This document shows, piece by piece, positions 42,749-51,806 of a stretch of 64,000 bases of DNA. Every line of letters starts with the position of its first letter. Positions within the stretch are counted from its first letter, which is position 1. The notes below the pieces were generated by a model. That model was not told where the DNA came from, searched no databases, and was given only the letters and a program-made list of their open reading frames with translations. Position numbers and translations under genes: made by a program. This DNA comes from Acidobacteriaceae bacterium (lineage in GTDB: Bacteria > Acidobacteriota > Terriglobia > Terriglobales > Acidobacteriaceae): assembly GCA_025462885.1 (NCBI GenBank), contig JAOAPN010000003.1:1-64000 (forward strand), read 5' to 3'.

Positions 42749-43729
42749 TTACGCGAAGACTTCCCCGACCAACTCTTCACTCTTCTTCCAGAGAGCCTTT
42801 GCACTCTCGGGATCGAGCGCGTAGCCGCGCACACCCCTGCTGATGGCGCTAACCTGCGAATCAATGGGGATGAGCTCGGCGACCTGGCAGTCCTCACAAT
42901 ACTTGCCCCCGACTTCGTCAACATGGGCAACGAGTCCAGCCCATACCGATGTCGCGGCACCCTGCGGGATCGACTTGAACTCGTACGGCGGCTCGCCCGC
43001 TGCAGCACGCTGTTCCTGAATTTGCTGTAAAAACGCCTCGATCGCACCGTCGGGCATATACCGCGCGAGTTCGGTCATGATGCCGCCAGGATGAACAGCC
43101 GTAGCACGTACGCCTCGATCGCGATGACGGCGATCGAACTCCACCGCGAAAAGAACATTCGCGGTCTTTGATCGTCCATAGGCTACGAAAGGTTCGTAAG
43201 GCGTCGTCTCGAAGTTGGGATCATTCAGGTCAACATCACTGAAACGGTGGCCAGAAGAGGACAGGTTGACCAGCCGTCCGCCATCCTTGATCAGCTTTGC
43301 GATGCGGTTCACAAACACAAAGTGACCCAGGTGGTTCGTCCCGAACTGCGTCTCGAAGCCATCCGCCGTCTTACCGAACGGCGTCGCCATCACACCCGCA
43401 TTCGCGATGATTACATCGAACAAGCGCCCATCGGCAACCAGTTTGTCCGCAGCAGTACGCACACTTTTAAGGTTAGCGAGGTCGAGTTCGACCAGTTCGA
43501 AACTCCCGCCGTTCTCCGCCGCGGTTTTGCTGACTTCAGAGGTTGCTCGCTTAGCCTTCTCCAGGTCACGCGCGGCACCGACGACATCCGCACCGTGAGC
43601 GGCTAGCGCACGAGCCGTTTCAACTCCCAGACCGGCTGAAACACCAGTGACCAAAATCCGCTTTCCTCTCAGGTCAACGCCTGTGAGAACATCTTGTGTC
43701 GTTGATTTTGCTCCAAACTTTTCCGCCAT
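42749..43729 (-). CDS. short-chain dehydrogenase/reductase (retinol-dehydrogenase-like)
   Basis: A 326-residue classical-type SDR with a long C-terminus. The NAD(P)-binding TGVSAGLG is at 28-35, NAG at 110-112, the catalytic Ser lies in VNLSSSGHRF, and the Y-x-x-x-K pair is in YGRSK (184-188). HPGGIMTEL follows. Basic and charged residues after the first strands (AARDLEKAK) favour NADPH. It resembles retinol-dehydrogenase/WW-domain-oxidoreductase-like SDRs, so it reduces or oxidises an alcohol or carbonyl of unknown identity. It is divergent from a TetR gene with two operator-like repeats between them, so expression is probably induced by its substrate or a related compound. Confidence 0.92.
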   Translation of the reverse strand: MAEKFGAKSTTQDVLTGVDLRGKRILVTGVSAGLGVETARALAAHGADVVGAARDLEKAKRATSEVSKTAAENGGSFELVELDLANLKSVRTAADKLVADGRLFDVIIANAGVMATPFGKTADGFETQFGTNHLGHFVFVNRIAKLIKDGGRLVNLSSSGHRFSDVDLNDPNFETTPYEPFVAYGRSKTANVLFAVEFDRRHRDRGVRATAVHPGGIMTELARYMPDGAIEAFLQQIQEQRAAAGEPPYEFKSIPQGAATSVWAGLVAHVDEVGGKYCEDCQVAELIPIDSQVSAISRGVRGYALDPESAKALWKKSEELVGEVFA

Positions 43730-43780
43730 CCTGCACTCTCCCGTAATAAATCTTTGACATGGGCCTCGGCCCCTAATAAA

Positions 43781-43797
43781 ACGGAATCAGTCTCCGT
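43781..43797. promoter_or_regulatory. TetR operator copy 1 in the SDR/TetR intergenic region
   Basis: ACGGA-N7-TCCGT, a 17-bp inverted repeat. A second site with the same plan lies 33 bp further on (centre to centre), that is about three helix turns and on one face of the DNA. Confidence 0.6.
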
Positions 43798-43813
43798 TAT
43801 GGTGATGAGATTA

Positions 43814-43830
43814 CCGGAGAGTCACTCCGG
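43814..43830. promoter_or_regulatory. TetR operator copy 2 in the SDR/TetR intergenic region
   Basis: CCGGA-N7-TCCGG, 16 bp before the TetR start codon. It shares the CGGA-N7-TCCG core and spacing with copy 1. Together they allow control of both divergent genes. Confidence 0.6.
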
Positions 43831-43845
43831 TTTCAAAAACATGCG

Positions 43846-44424
43846 ATGAAAAAGTCAGCCGCAAACAAGACCGCCCGCAAACCCCGAGCCGACGCGCAGC
43901 GCAACCGTCAGCACATTCTCGAAGTCGCGAAGCAGGTTTTCACGTGCCGGGGCGCGGTGGCCAGCATGGACGAGATCGCCAAAGGCGCCAGGATCGGCCC
44001 TGGGACGCTCTACCGTCACTTTCCCACGCGCGATGACCTGCTGGCCGCTGTTTACATCAGCGAAGTCGAGAAGCTGGCTGAGGCACAGAAAAGGTTCTCC
44101 GCCAATCTGCCTCCGATCGAGGCACTCCGAGCGTGGATGCTGGTGTTCATCGACTACATCGCTGCGAAAAAGATTATCGCCCCGGCGTTGAACGCAATGG
44201 CCGGCGGTCCTTCCCGGGTGTTTCAGCAGACCAATCGCCTCATGGAAGAGGCTGCCCATGCGCTAGCGAGCCCCGCCGTCGTTAGCGGAGATCTTCGGTC
44301 CGATGTCGATCCAATGGACATGCTGCGCGCCATCTATGGGATTTCCAGCGCAGGCGGCGCAGACGATTGGCCCGCAAAGGCGCGGCGATTTGTGGACATC
44401 CTCATTCAAGGTTCCAAGCCTTAG
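43846..44424 (+). CDS. TetR-family regulator, divergent from the SDR gene
   Basis: A 192-residue protein. A basic N-terminal arm (KTARKPRADAQRNRQHI) precedes the HTH: ASMDEIAKGARIGPGTLYRHFPTRDDLL. The C-terminal domain (WMLVFIDYIAAKKIIAPAL, then MDMLRAIYGISSAGG) is the ligand-binding part typical of SDR-linked TetR repressors. It presumably binds the two CGGA-N7-TCCG sites in front of it, repressing itself and the reductase until a ligand appears. Confidence 0.9.
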   Translation: MKKSAANKTARKPRADAQRNRQHILEVAKQVFTCRGAVASMDEIAKGARIGPGTLYRHFPTRDDLLAAVYISEVEKLAEAQKRFSANLPPIEALRAWMLVFIDYIAAKKIIAPALNAMAGGPSRVFQQTNRLMEEAAHALASPAVVSGDLRSDVDPMDMLRAIYGISSAGGADDWPAKARRFVDILIQGSKP

Positions 44425-44542
44425 CGAACAGCTTCTCCGCGAAGTGCTGCTATGCCAAAGAAAGGGTTAGATCGGCTAAGTATTCCGATCGGACCAGCAG
44501 ATCAGTAAATACAAACCGACTAATGTAGGTACTGAACTCTTC

Positions 44543-45316
44543 CTAGTTGGCGTCGTGAAAGATGATGCCAACGGTGTGGCGCTCTCCTGAACGCAGGCGG
44601 CTGACACCGTGCCGGAGATTGACGCGATAGGTGCCTCGCGTGCCCTGTACGGGCCGGTGGTGAACCGCGAAGGCCACGGCGTCGCCCTGACGAAGCGGAA
44701 CGACCTCGGGTCGCGATTGCATACGGGGACGTTGCTCGGTGAGCACGAATTCGCCCCCGGTGAAATCTCGCTGTGGCTCGGAAAGCAGGATCGCTACCTG
44801 TATCGGAAAGACGTGCTCTCCATAGAGGTCCTGGTGGAGGCAGTTGTAGTCGCCGGGACCGTACTGCAAGAGCAGCGGGGTGGGTCGCGATTGTCCTGCG
44901 TCATGGCATCGCTGGACAAACTCGGTGTGGCTCTCTGGATAGCGCACCTCGATTCCCATTGCTTCGTTCCAGCGATTCGCGACTGGAACGAGTTGAGGAT
45001 AGAGCGCTGTGCGGAGACCATGAATGATAGGCGGGAGTGGATAGCTGAAGTATTTGTATTCGCCTCGTCCGAAGCCGTGCCGTCCCATGACGACGCGGCT
45101 GCGAAAGATCGACTCCTCTGGATAGAGAGACGCGACCGCCCTGCACTCGTCAGCGGAGAGGACGCTGGGCAGCAGGGCGCTTCCTAGCTCGTCGAGGTCT
45201 TTCCCGATCTGATGCCAATCGAGCGCGTTGACGCGTGTGACAGCTCCTTCGAACGGAATCGAGCCTGCGTTGGGTTGCCTGGCTACTTGAACTTCATCTG
45301 CGAATAGGGTGTTCAT
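44543..45316 (-). CDS. 2OG-Fe(II) oxygenase in the Ada operon
   Basis: A 257-residue protein whose ATG overlaps the stop of ada (ATGA), so the two are translated together. The jelly-roll iron site is visible: [15 protein letters not shown] gives His and Asp, and the C-terminal [22 protein letters not shown] gives the distal His and the arginine that holds 2-oxoglutarate. A substrate-lid part ([19 protein letters not shown]) precedes it. Being coupled to ada, it most likely removes alkyl damage in the manner of AlkB, although its sequence is nearer to a separate 2OG-oxygenase branch. Direct substrate evidence is lacking. Confidence 0.85.
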   Translation of the reverse strand: MNTLFADEVQVARQPNAGSIPFEGAVTRVNALDWHQIGKDLDELGSALLPSVLSADECRAVASLYPEESIFRSRVVMGRHGFGRGEYKYFSYPLPPIIHGLRTALYPQLVPVANRWNEAMGIEVRYPESHTEFVQRCHDAGQSRPTPLLLQYGPGDYNCLHQDLYGEHVFPIQVAILLSEPQRDFTGGEFVLTEQRPRMQSRPEVVPLRQGDAVAFAVHHRPVQGTRGTYRVNLRHGVSRLRSGERHTVGIIFHDAN

Positions 45317-46392
45317 GTATGTGCCTCTCGATCTAGCAGTGCTCGTTTGCGCTCCACGCCCCAGCGATACCCGGAGAGCGCTCCATCATTTCTGATGACA
45401 CGGTGGCAGGGGATTGCGACGGCCAGCGTATTCGCTCCGCAGGCCTGGGCGACCGCCCGTGCAGCCTTCGGCATACCGATAGCCTTCGCAACATCCGCAT
45501 AGCTCGCGGTTGTACCGACAGGGATTTGCTGCAATGCCTTCCAAACCCTTTGCTGAAAGGCCGTTCCGCGAATATCCAAGGGCAGGTCGAGTCCGACGCC
45601 CGGCCTTTCAATGAGGCCAATCGCCTTGGCGACCAGATCCTCGTAGCCGCTCTCGCCGCCGACGAGCTTAGCCTTGGGAAATTGGTCTTGCAGATCGTGT
45701 ACCAGCAGGAGCGGATCATTGCCCATGAAGACAGCACAAACGCCGCGCTCGCTCTTGGCCACCAGGATGGAGCCGAGGGAGCACTCCGCGATCGCGAAGT
45801 GAATGACAGTATTGACACCGCCGTCGCGGAAGCTTGTTGGAGTCATCCCGAGAGCTTCGTTAGCGCTCTCGTAGAAACGACTGTTGGAGTTGAACCCAGC
45901 ATCGTAGATCGCGTCCGTTACCGACTGACTCTTGCCAAGGGTCTTGCGGACGCGCTTCGTTCTGTGCGCAGCGGCGTAGCCGCCCGGCGTGAGCCCAGTG
46001 ATCGCCTTGAACATGCGATGCAGGTGAAAGACACTCATCCCCGCATGCTTGGCCAGCTTCTCAAGAGAAAGAGTCTCGTCGGAACGCTCGATAAGTCGGC
46101 AGACCTTCTCTATCCTGGCTATGTTGGTTTCGGTCAGCGAGAGTCCAGCCGGCTTGCATCGTTTGCAGGCTCGGAAGCCTGCTTTCTCTGCTGCCGCGGT
46201 CGTCGTATAAAAGCGGACGTTTTCTGGTCGCGCGAGGCGAGCGGCACAGGACGGGCGGCAGTACACTCCCGTTGTCTTTACCGAATAGAAGAACTTTCCA
46301 TCCGATTCCTTGTCCCTCGCTGCGAGCAACAGCCAACGAGGATCGTTGGTTGTCTCGGCCGCGAACTTGTCGATTTCCATCTGTTTATTCAT
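45313..46392 (-). CDS. ada: bifunctional Ada: methylphosphotriester sensor, AraC activator and O6-methylguanine-DNA methyltransferase
   Basis: 359 residues from the ATG at 46392, behind AAGGAG. The N-terminal Ada zinc domain contains [19 protein letters not shown] and FRACKRCKP, giving the four zinc cysteines, one of which accepts methyl from phosphotriesters. An AraC-type HTH follows ([47 protein letters not shown]). The C-terminal methyltransferase has [19 protein letters not shown] and the active-site [11 protein letters not shown]. All three functions look intact. Methylated Ada should activate its own operon, including the 2OG oxygenase gene that overlaps its end. Confidence 0.96.
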   Translation of the reverse strand: MNKQMEIDKFAAETTNDPRWLLLAARDKESDGKFFYSVKTTGVYCRPSCAARLARPENVRFYTTTAAAEKAGFRACKRCKPAGLSLTETNIARIEKVCRLIERSDETLSLEKLAKHAGMSVFHLHRMFKAITGLTPGGYAAAHRTKRVRKTLGKSQSVTDAIYDAGFNSNSRFYESANEALGMTPTSFRDGGVNTVIHFAIAECSLGSILVAKSERGVCAVFMGNDPLLLVHDLQDQFPKAKLVGGESGYEDLVAKAIGLIERPGVGLDLPLDIRGTAFQQRVWKALQQIPVGTTASYADVAKAIGMPKAARAVAQACGANTLAVAIPCHRVIRNDGALSGYRWGVERKRALLDREAHT

Positions 46393-46835
46393 TGCAAACT
46401 CCTTCAAATCCTACTTTCTAACCTTAGCGAGATACCTCGACCGCGACACTCCGAATCTTGCTTTCAAATTCGAAGGGTGGGATTACGATTGGAGACCTCG
46501 TGACCAAGACCGCCGCACCCAACGAATTGAAGCTATCGATAGAGCAGGGACCATTCGCGCGGCGACTCGTAATCTCGCTTCAATCGACGCGGATTGGAGA
46601 CAATTCATTAAACGGGTCGGACCGTGTACGCATCCGTTGCAAAACGTCAGCGACTTCGGCGCTTCATCTCACTCCGTTCCTTGCTTTCGAATTTCAATCT
46701 GCCTGGGCGAAGCCGGTTCTCAAATTTGAAAGCAAGATACGGAGTGTTACTTGCCGGGCATCGGAATAACTTTCGAAATGCAGAGACGAAGGCCATGCTG
46801 GCATTCGTCAATATCCGCTGCAAAAGGAAAACACC
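46393..46835. other. intergenic region filled by a MITE-like element
   Basis: Most of this stretch is the inverted-repeat element at 46446-46747. The frames inside it are not convincing genes. An Ada-dependent promoter should lie at the left end. Confidence 0.45.
46446..46747. repeat. 302-bp MITE-like element with 27-bp terminal inverted repeats
   Basis: The ends match at 25 of 27 positions as inverted repeats: ACACTCCG, one variable base, then ATCTTGCTTTCAAATT. A third, more diverged copy of the same 27-bp unit lies inside at about 46670-46696 in direct orientation to the left end, making a second hairpin of about 77 bp with the right end. There is no transposase. It looks like a non-autonomous element or nested insertion. 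Confidence 0.65.
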
Positions 46836-47285
46836 ATGTCGAAGGAACAAGAGAATAAAGCCATCGTAGGTCGTTGGTTCACCAGTTTCTGGGGTCCCAC
46901 ATGCAACCTCGGTATCGTTGACGAGCTTGCCGCTCCGGACATGCTCTTGCAGTATTCGTTGCACGAGCCCCGTCGCGGACGCGCGGACATCAAGGCATTC
47001 ATGACCGATTTCCGCGCTGCGTTCCCAGACCTCAGCTTCGGCGGAGCGGCGGACCTCATCGCCGAGGGCGACTTTGTCGTTGGTCGTTGGGTCGGTGGCG
47101 GCACGCACAGCGGACCGGCATTCTCCGACTTCCTGGCTGGGTCGTTGCCGGCGGCGACGGGTCGCAAGATGCACTTCACCGGAACGACGGTGCTGCGTCT
47201 TGAGAATGGCAAGATCGTCGAAGAGATTGGACTCGACGACGGCGTCACCGCCCTCACTCAGCTCGGTCTTATCCGCGGGGTCTAA
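46836..47285 (+). CDS. SnoaL-like / ester cyclase family protein
   Basis: A 149-residue protein behind AAAGGAAAA. The cone-shaped NTF2/SnoaL fold is evident: NKAIVGRWFTSFW at the start, DIKAFMTDFRAAFPDLSF in the middle, then EGDFVVGRWVGGGTHSG and ENGKIVEEIGLDDGVTALTQLG at the end. Family members include polyketide cyclases and many proteins of unknown substrate. The F-P-D-L and R-W-x-x-x-G-T-H blocks suit the SnoaL-like ester cyclase group. It is a single gene with a hairpin after it. Confidence 0.85.
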   Translation: MSKEQENKAIVGRWFTSFWGPTCNLGIVDELAAPDMLLQYSLHEPRRGRADIKAFMTDFRAAFPDLSFGGAADLIAEGDFVVGRWVGGGTHSGPAFSDFLAGSLPAATGRKMHFTGTTVLRLENGKIVEEIGLDDGVTALTQLGLIRGV

Positions 47286-47293
47286 CTCGAGAC

Positions 47294-47326
47294 GCAGACC
47301 GCTGGCAATATGACGTCGCGGTCTGC
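47294..47326 (+). terminator. hairpin after the SnoaL-like gene
   Basis: GCAGACCGC and GCGGTCTGC form a 9-bp stem with a 15-nt loop starting 8 bp after the stop. The T-rich tail is weak. Confidence 0.45.
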
Positions 47327-47426
47327 TACTCGTTCTAGCCTCATCGGCGGGATTCCAATGAATGCAGTAGAGATCATCATCGACTGAGCTTGTAAAAGAA
47401 TCGTGCTATCCCATAGGATTTGCGTC

Positions 47427-48125
47427 ATGCGATCAGTTGTTCTCAACAAGCACCAGGTGAAATCCGAAGCGACCAGGGTCGCCATTCTCGATTCAGCACA
47501 GAAAGTTTTCTTTCGCGATGGTTTTGAAAGCGCTCAAGTCAGTGAGATTGCCAAAGCAGCCGGGCGCACCAGCGGGTCCATTTACGCACAGTTTGAGAAC
47601 AAAGAACATCTGTTCATGGCGGTCCTTGAGCGTCGGATGCAGGAGATCGCGGACCTCGGCAGGAAAATTATTGAGAAAGAAACTGCGGCGAATCCTCACC
47701 TGCGGGTGCGGGCGTTCAGGAAGTATTACACGGCGCTCTACAAGCCGGATTGGGCAATTCTCGATATCGAACTGAAGCTATACGCTTTGCGACATCCTGA
47801 ATCGATGGAAAAACTCAAAGCGATCTCTAAGAGAGTTTGGGAGGGCAAGCACGACGAGCTCTACGACGCAAAGACGCGATTACAACAATCCAACATCGAA
47901 GCTCGCATAGTCGCTTTGGGATCGGTTGCAAATGGCATTGTTCTGGGTATGCATTGGGAGCCGAACATCATGACCTTGAAGCAGGCAAAGTTGATTATGG
48001 GAGAGGTTTTCGACGGCCTCTTTAGTCAAGATGAAACCAAAGGAGTTACGCCGCTCTCACCCAGAGTGGCCGCCACGTCCAGTCTGATCCCTCACTCTCA
48101 AAACCGGCTTCGCAAGAAAAAATAA
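47427..48125 (+). CDS. TetR-family transcriptional regulator
   Basis: 232 residues from the ATG at 47427, behind GGATTT; an in-frame upstream start exists at 47403. The HTH is VAILDSAQKVFFRDGFESAQ, then VSEIAKAAGRTSGSIYAQFENKEHLF. The C-terminal part (FRKYYTALYKPDWAILDIEL, HPESMEKLKAISKRVW) is that of TetR regulators with an all-helical ligand pocket. The tail after residue 205 is Ser/Arg-rich and variable. It precedes the PSD1 operon on the same strand by about 240 bp, with a 25-bp palindrome between them that could be its operator. Its targets are not proven. Confidence 0.88.
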   Translation: MRSVVLNKHQVKSEATRVAILDSAQKVFFRDGFESAQVSEIAKAAGRTSGSIYAQFENKEHLFMAVLERRMQEIADLGRKIIEKETAANPHLRVRAFRKYYTALYKPDWAILDIELKLYALRHPESMEKLKAISKRVWEGKHDELYDAKTRLQQSNIEARIVALGSVANGIVLGMHWEPNIMTLKQAKLIMGEVFDGLFSQDETKGVTPLSPRVAATSSLIPHSQNRLRKKK

Positions 48126-48197
48126 TCTCCTTCCCGAAAGCTCTCTGCCGATTCCCTTAAGGTATCCTTTTCCGATTCACTGTGATCGGGACGTGCG

Positions 48198-48222
48198 GAG
48201 CTGTAAACACTATTTACAGCTC
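48198..48222. promoter_or_regulatory. palindrome between the TetR gene and the PSD1 operon
   Basis: GAGCTGTAAA-CACTA-TTTACAGCTC, a perfect 10-bp inverted repeat with a 5-bp centre. The TGTAAA/TTTACA halves are usual in TetR operators. It could also act as a transcript hairpin, but no T-run follows. Confidence 0.45.
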
Positions 48223-48368
48223 GCCTAGCGGGCACCTGTGAAAGTTTCGCGTTGACATAGCTCCCATCTATGATGCAAGCTTTTCGTCGTCAAATGAATA
48301 CTGAGCGATATGTATTCAATTTATACAAATGAATATCTAAATAGAAAAAGATGACGAGGGAATCCGAG

Positions 48369-51300
48369 ATGTCGGCTCAGTGGAAGAAGTGGAGTGGCTT
48401 CAGTTCGCTGATGGTGACTCGTCGACATCGTCCGACAGGTCCAGACAGCAGAAATTGCATGGTGAAGTTTTCGTTCTGCGTTGCTGCCGTTTTGCTTACT
48501 GCGGTATGCCTGTTCAGTAGCGGATGCTGGACCCGGGACCGTCCGGCAGGTAAAGCCTCGGCTCACAGAGGCCCAGACTTCAATAAGGAAGTCCAGCCAA
48601 TCCTCGCGAGTAACTGTTTCAGTTGCCACGGCCCTGATCCCGGCAATCGCAAGGGAGGCCTGAGGCTGGATCTGGAAGAGGCAGCACTGAAGAAGCGCTC
48701 GGGCAAGCCAGATGCAATTGTGCCTGGTCATCCAGAGAAGAGCGAGATGATGGCTCGCATCGAATCGAAGGACCCCCATCACCTCATGCCGCAGACGGCG
48801 GAAGGCGAAGCCAAACCGATGAAGCCCGCTGATATTGCGATCCTGAAGAAGTGGATCGAAGCGGGTGCGCACTATGAGCCGCACTGGGCCTTTGAAGCGC
48901 CCACCCGCCCCGAACTGCCGAAGGTGCAGGACGTAACCTGGACCTCCGATCCGGTGGATCATTTTCTACTTGCCAGGCTCAACACTCAGGGACTTCATCA
49001 CTCGCCTGAAGCGGACAAGGCCACGCTCATTCGACGCGTTACTCTGGACCTCACCGGACTGCTTCCCTCGCCTGCGGAAGTAGCGGCTTTTGAGAAGGAC
49101 AACTCGCCCACGGCGTATGAACAGGTTGTCGATCGCCTGCTGGCCACGCCGCAGTATGGCGAACACCGTGCCCGTTATTGGCTCGACTACGCCCGTTACT
49201 CTGATACGCATGGCCTCCACTGGGACAACTTTCGGATGATCTGGCCCTATCGCGATTATTTGATCAAGGCCTACAACACCAACATGCCGTTCGATCGATT
49301 TGTGAAGGAGCAGATCGCCGGCGACATGCTGCCGGTCTCCGACTACAACAGCCTGCTTGCTACCGGCTACGTTCGTACCGGCATCAGCAGCAACGAAGGC
49401 GGAGCCATTCCGGAAGAGTTGCGCTTCAACATTGCGCGTGAGCGCACCGAAGCCTACGGAGCCGCGTTTCTGGGCCTGACGGTGGGATGCGCTGTCTGCC
49501 ACGACCACAAGTACGACCCTACGACTCAGAAGGATTTCTACCAGCTTTCGGCTTTTTTCAACAACATCGACGAAGACTCCTTCAACGGCGACCGGCCGGA
49601 TTGGTATCCCATCCTGCGGCTGCCCAAAGCGGAGAACGCAGCTCCCTACAATAAGCTGCTGGCACAGCGCTCAACCTTGCAGATGCAACTGAATCAGGAG
49701 AAAGCCGCCGATCACGCCAGAGTTAATGAATGGCTCGATTCGAAGCGCGCTCCTCAGACTGTCTCCGAGGATGGTCTCCTGCTTCGCCTTCGCCTGGACG
49801 AAGGGCAGGGCACGCTGATAAAAAACAGCGCTCCGCATGCCACGATCAAGGAGTTCCATACGACGAAGGTGCCCGGAATGTGGGGCGAGACCACCTGGCA
49901 GTGGCCCGACTTCCGCATGGACACGAACACTCAGCTTCAACTCGGCCAGACGGGCGACTTCGAGCGCAATCAGGCCTTCTCGGTTGGCGGCTGGATGATG
50001 CCGCGGCTGAACGGTGCAACCCGGCGTACACGCATCAAGGAGTTTCTGGGTCCAGATCCAAATGACCCCAGTGTAAAGGCCGGCAAAATCGAAGCCATGA
50101 AAGATCCGAAGCGGGGCACCGGAGAGATGATCGCCAAGAGCGACGCGTCTCAGGGCGGACGCGGTTGGGAGATCTTCTGGAACAAGGGTTCCGTCGTCGT
50201 CAATCTGGTCAACCGATGGCCGGAAAAGGCGATCAGCATCAGTGCAGATGCGTCCGCCACTCCTGTCGGAATCTGGAAGTACATTTTCTTCACCTACGAT
50301 GGTTCCGGGAAGGCTGCCGGTCTTCACTTATATGCCGATGGCGTCCTCGTCCCGACCAAGGTCGAGAGTGACACACTGGACGGCACCATCCGCACCTCGG
50401 CGCCCATGCAACTCGGCTGGCGTTCCCCCGACGCAGATCCCTACCGCTTCACCCGCTACCAGGACATCCGTCTCTACTCGCGTGCTTTGAGTCCTGCCGA
50501 AGCAGGCAGGCTGCCGTACGAAAATTACATCGCGGAGCTCGCGAGGAAGCGCACGTCGAAGTGGAACCTTGATGAATGGCATACCGCCACGCAGTTCTAC
50601 TTCACTGCCATCGACGAGAAGGCCAAGTCTCTGCAAGCGCAGATTGCGAGTGTCAACGCGCAACTGCAGGCCCTCGGTGACAACGACAACCCGTACTCCT
50701 TCTCACTCGTAGCGGAAGAGAAGCCCGCTCTCGCGTATGCGAATGTGCTTTCCCGCGGCGTCTATACCGAACGCCAGGAGCGGGTACTCGCAAACACTCC
50801 GCACTTTCTGCCTGCACTCGCCAACAACGAGCCACGCAACCGCCTCGGCCTGGCAGATTGGACGGTCAGTCCACAGAATCCGTTGACCGCTCGCGTGACG
50901 GTCAATCGTATGTGGTATGAGATCTTCGGTGCGGGCCTCGTATCAACAACCGATGATTTCGGCATCATGGGCGACCGCCCCTCGAATGCTGACCTGCTCG
51001 ATTGGCTTGCCGTAGAATTCCGCGAGAGCGGATGGAACGTCAAGCACATGTACAAGCTGCTGGTGATGTCCGCGGCGTATCGTCAAAGCGCCCGCGCAAC
51101 ACCGGAGCTGCTCGCGCGAGACCCCAACAACTCTCTGCTCGCACGCGGCCCGCGCTTCCGTATGGATGCTGAGATGCTTCGCGACATCGCCCTCGAATCG
51201 AGCGGACTCCTGGTCGATAAAATTGGCGGTCCCAGCGTCAAGACCTACATGCCTGCCAACGTGTGGGAGACCGTGAGCTACACGTTGAGCGATACGCTCC

Positions 51301-51782
51301 ACTACACGCAGGATCACGGAGATGCCCTCTATCGACGCAGCATGTACACCTTCTGGAAACGCTTCGCGATCTCTCCGGACATGGAGGCTTTCGACGCGCC
51401 TGCACGCGATGTCGTCTGTACACGTCGGCAGCGGACCAATACTCCGTTGCAGGCGCTGGTAACCATGAACGATCCTCAGTGGATGGAGGCCTCGCGCATG
51501 CTTGCCGAGCGGTCGATACGAGAAGGCGGCACTACGCCCGAGTCCAGGATCAACTTCATGAGCCAGGTATTGCTCTCGCATCCTGCATCACCAAAGATGA
51601 TGTCCGTCCTGCAGAAGTCGTACCTCGAGATGCTGAGGAGCTACGGTGCAACTCGTGCAACCAGACAATTGCTGGCCGTAGGCGAAAAGCCACGCGACCT
51701 GAAACTACCTGCCCCGGAATTAGCAGCATGGACGATGGTAGCGAACGAGATGCTCAACCTGGACGAAACGCTGACCAAGTAA
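48369..51782 (+). CDS. PSD1-type cytochrome c protein (PSCyt1/DUF1549/LamG/DUF1553)
   Basis: 1137 residues from the ATG at 48369, behind GAGGG; in-frame starts at 48351 and 48459 also exist. VKFSFCVAAVLLTAVCLFSSGC is a lipoprotein-type signal. Next comes a class I haem site CFSCHG at 83-88 (PSCyt1: FNKEVQPILASNC), DUF1549 (PVDHFLLARLNTQGL, TLDLTGLLPSPAEV, YARYSDTHGLHWDN, VCHDHKYDP), a LamG/concanavalin-like insert (GGWMMPRL, then GIWKYIFFTYDGSGKAAGLHLYADG), and DUF1553 (NPLTARVTVNRMWYEIFGAGLV, RTNTPLQALVTMNDP). The family occurs mostly in Planctomycetes, Verrucomicrobia and Acidobacteria, with roles in surface oxidation or sugar degradation that remain unclear. It is the first gene of a four-gene operon. 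Confidence 0.93.
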   Translation: MSAQWKKWSGFSSLMVTRRHRPTGPDSRNCMVKFSFCVAAVLLTAVCLFSSGCWTRDRPAGKASAHRGPDFNKEVQPILASNCFSCHGPDPGNRKGGLRLDLEEAALKKRSGKPDAIVPGHPEKSEMMARIESKDPHHLMPQTAEGEAKPMKPADIAILKKWIEAGAHYEPHWAFEAPTRPELPKVQDVTWTSDPVDHFLLARLNTQGLHHSPEADKATLIRRVTLDLTGLLPSPAEVAAFEKDNSPTAYEQVVDRLLATPQYGEHRARYWLDYARYSDTHGLHWDNFRMIWPYRDYLIKAYNTNMPFDRFVKEQIAGDMLPVSDYNSLLATGYVRTGISSNEGGAIPEELRFNIARERTEAYGAAFLGLTVGCAVCHDHKYDPTTQKDFYQLSAFFNNIDEDSFNGDRPDWYPILRLPKAENAAPYNKLLAQRSTLQMQLNQEKAADHARVNEWLDSKRAPQTVSEDGLLLRLRLDEGQGTLIKNSAPHATIKEFHTTKVPGMWGETTWQWPDFRMDTNTQLQLGQTGDFERNQAFSVGGWMMPRLNGATRRTRIKEFLGPDPNDPSVKAGKIEAMKDPKRGTGEMIAKSDASQGGRGWEIFWNKGSVVVNLVNRWPEKAISISADASATPVGIWKYIFFTYDGSGKAAGLHLYADGVLVPTKVESDTLDGTIRTSAPMQLGWRSPDADPYRFTRYQDIRLYSRALSPAEAGRLPYENYIAELARKRTSKWNLDEWHTATQFYFTAIDEKAKSLQAQIASVNAQLQALGDNDNPYSFSLVAEEKPALAYANVLSRGVYTERQERVLANTPHFLPALANNEPRNRLGLADWTVSPQNPLTARVTVNRMWYEIFGAGLVSTTDDFGIMGDRPSNADLLDWLAVEFRESGWNVKHMYKLLVMSAAYRQSARATPELLARDPNNSLLARGPRFRMDAEMLRDIALESSGLLVDKIGGPSVKTYMPANVWETVSYTLSDTLHYTQDHGDALYRRSMYTFWKRFAISPDMEAFDAPARDVVCTRRQRTNTPLQALVTMNDPQWMEASRMLAERSIREGGTTPESRINFMSQVLLSHPASPKMMSVLQKSYLEMLRSYGATRATRQLLAVGEKPRDLKLPAPELAAWTMVANEMLNLDETLTK

Positions 51783-51806
51783 CCCGGACTACGAAGAGGC
51801 CTCGCC

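Noticed and set aside
45403..46503. 366-codon open frame on the plus strand
   Set aside because: Antisense to ada, whose three domains and active-site Cys are unmistakable.
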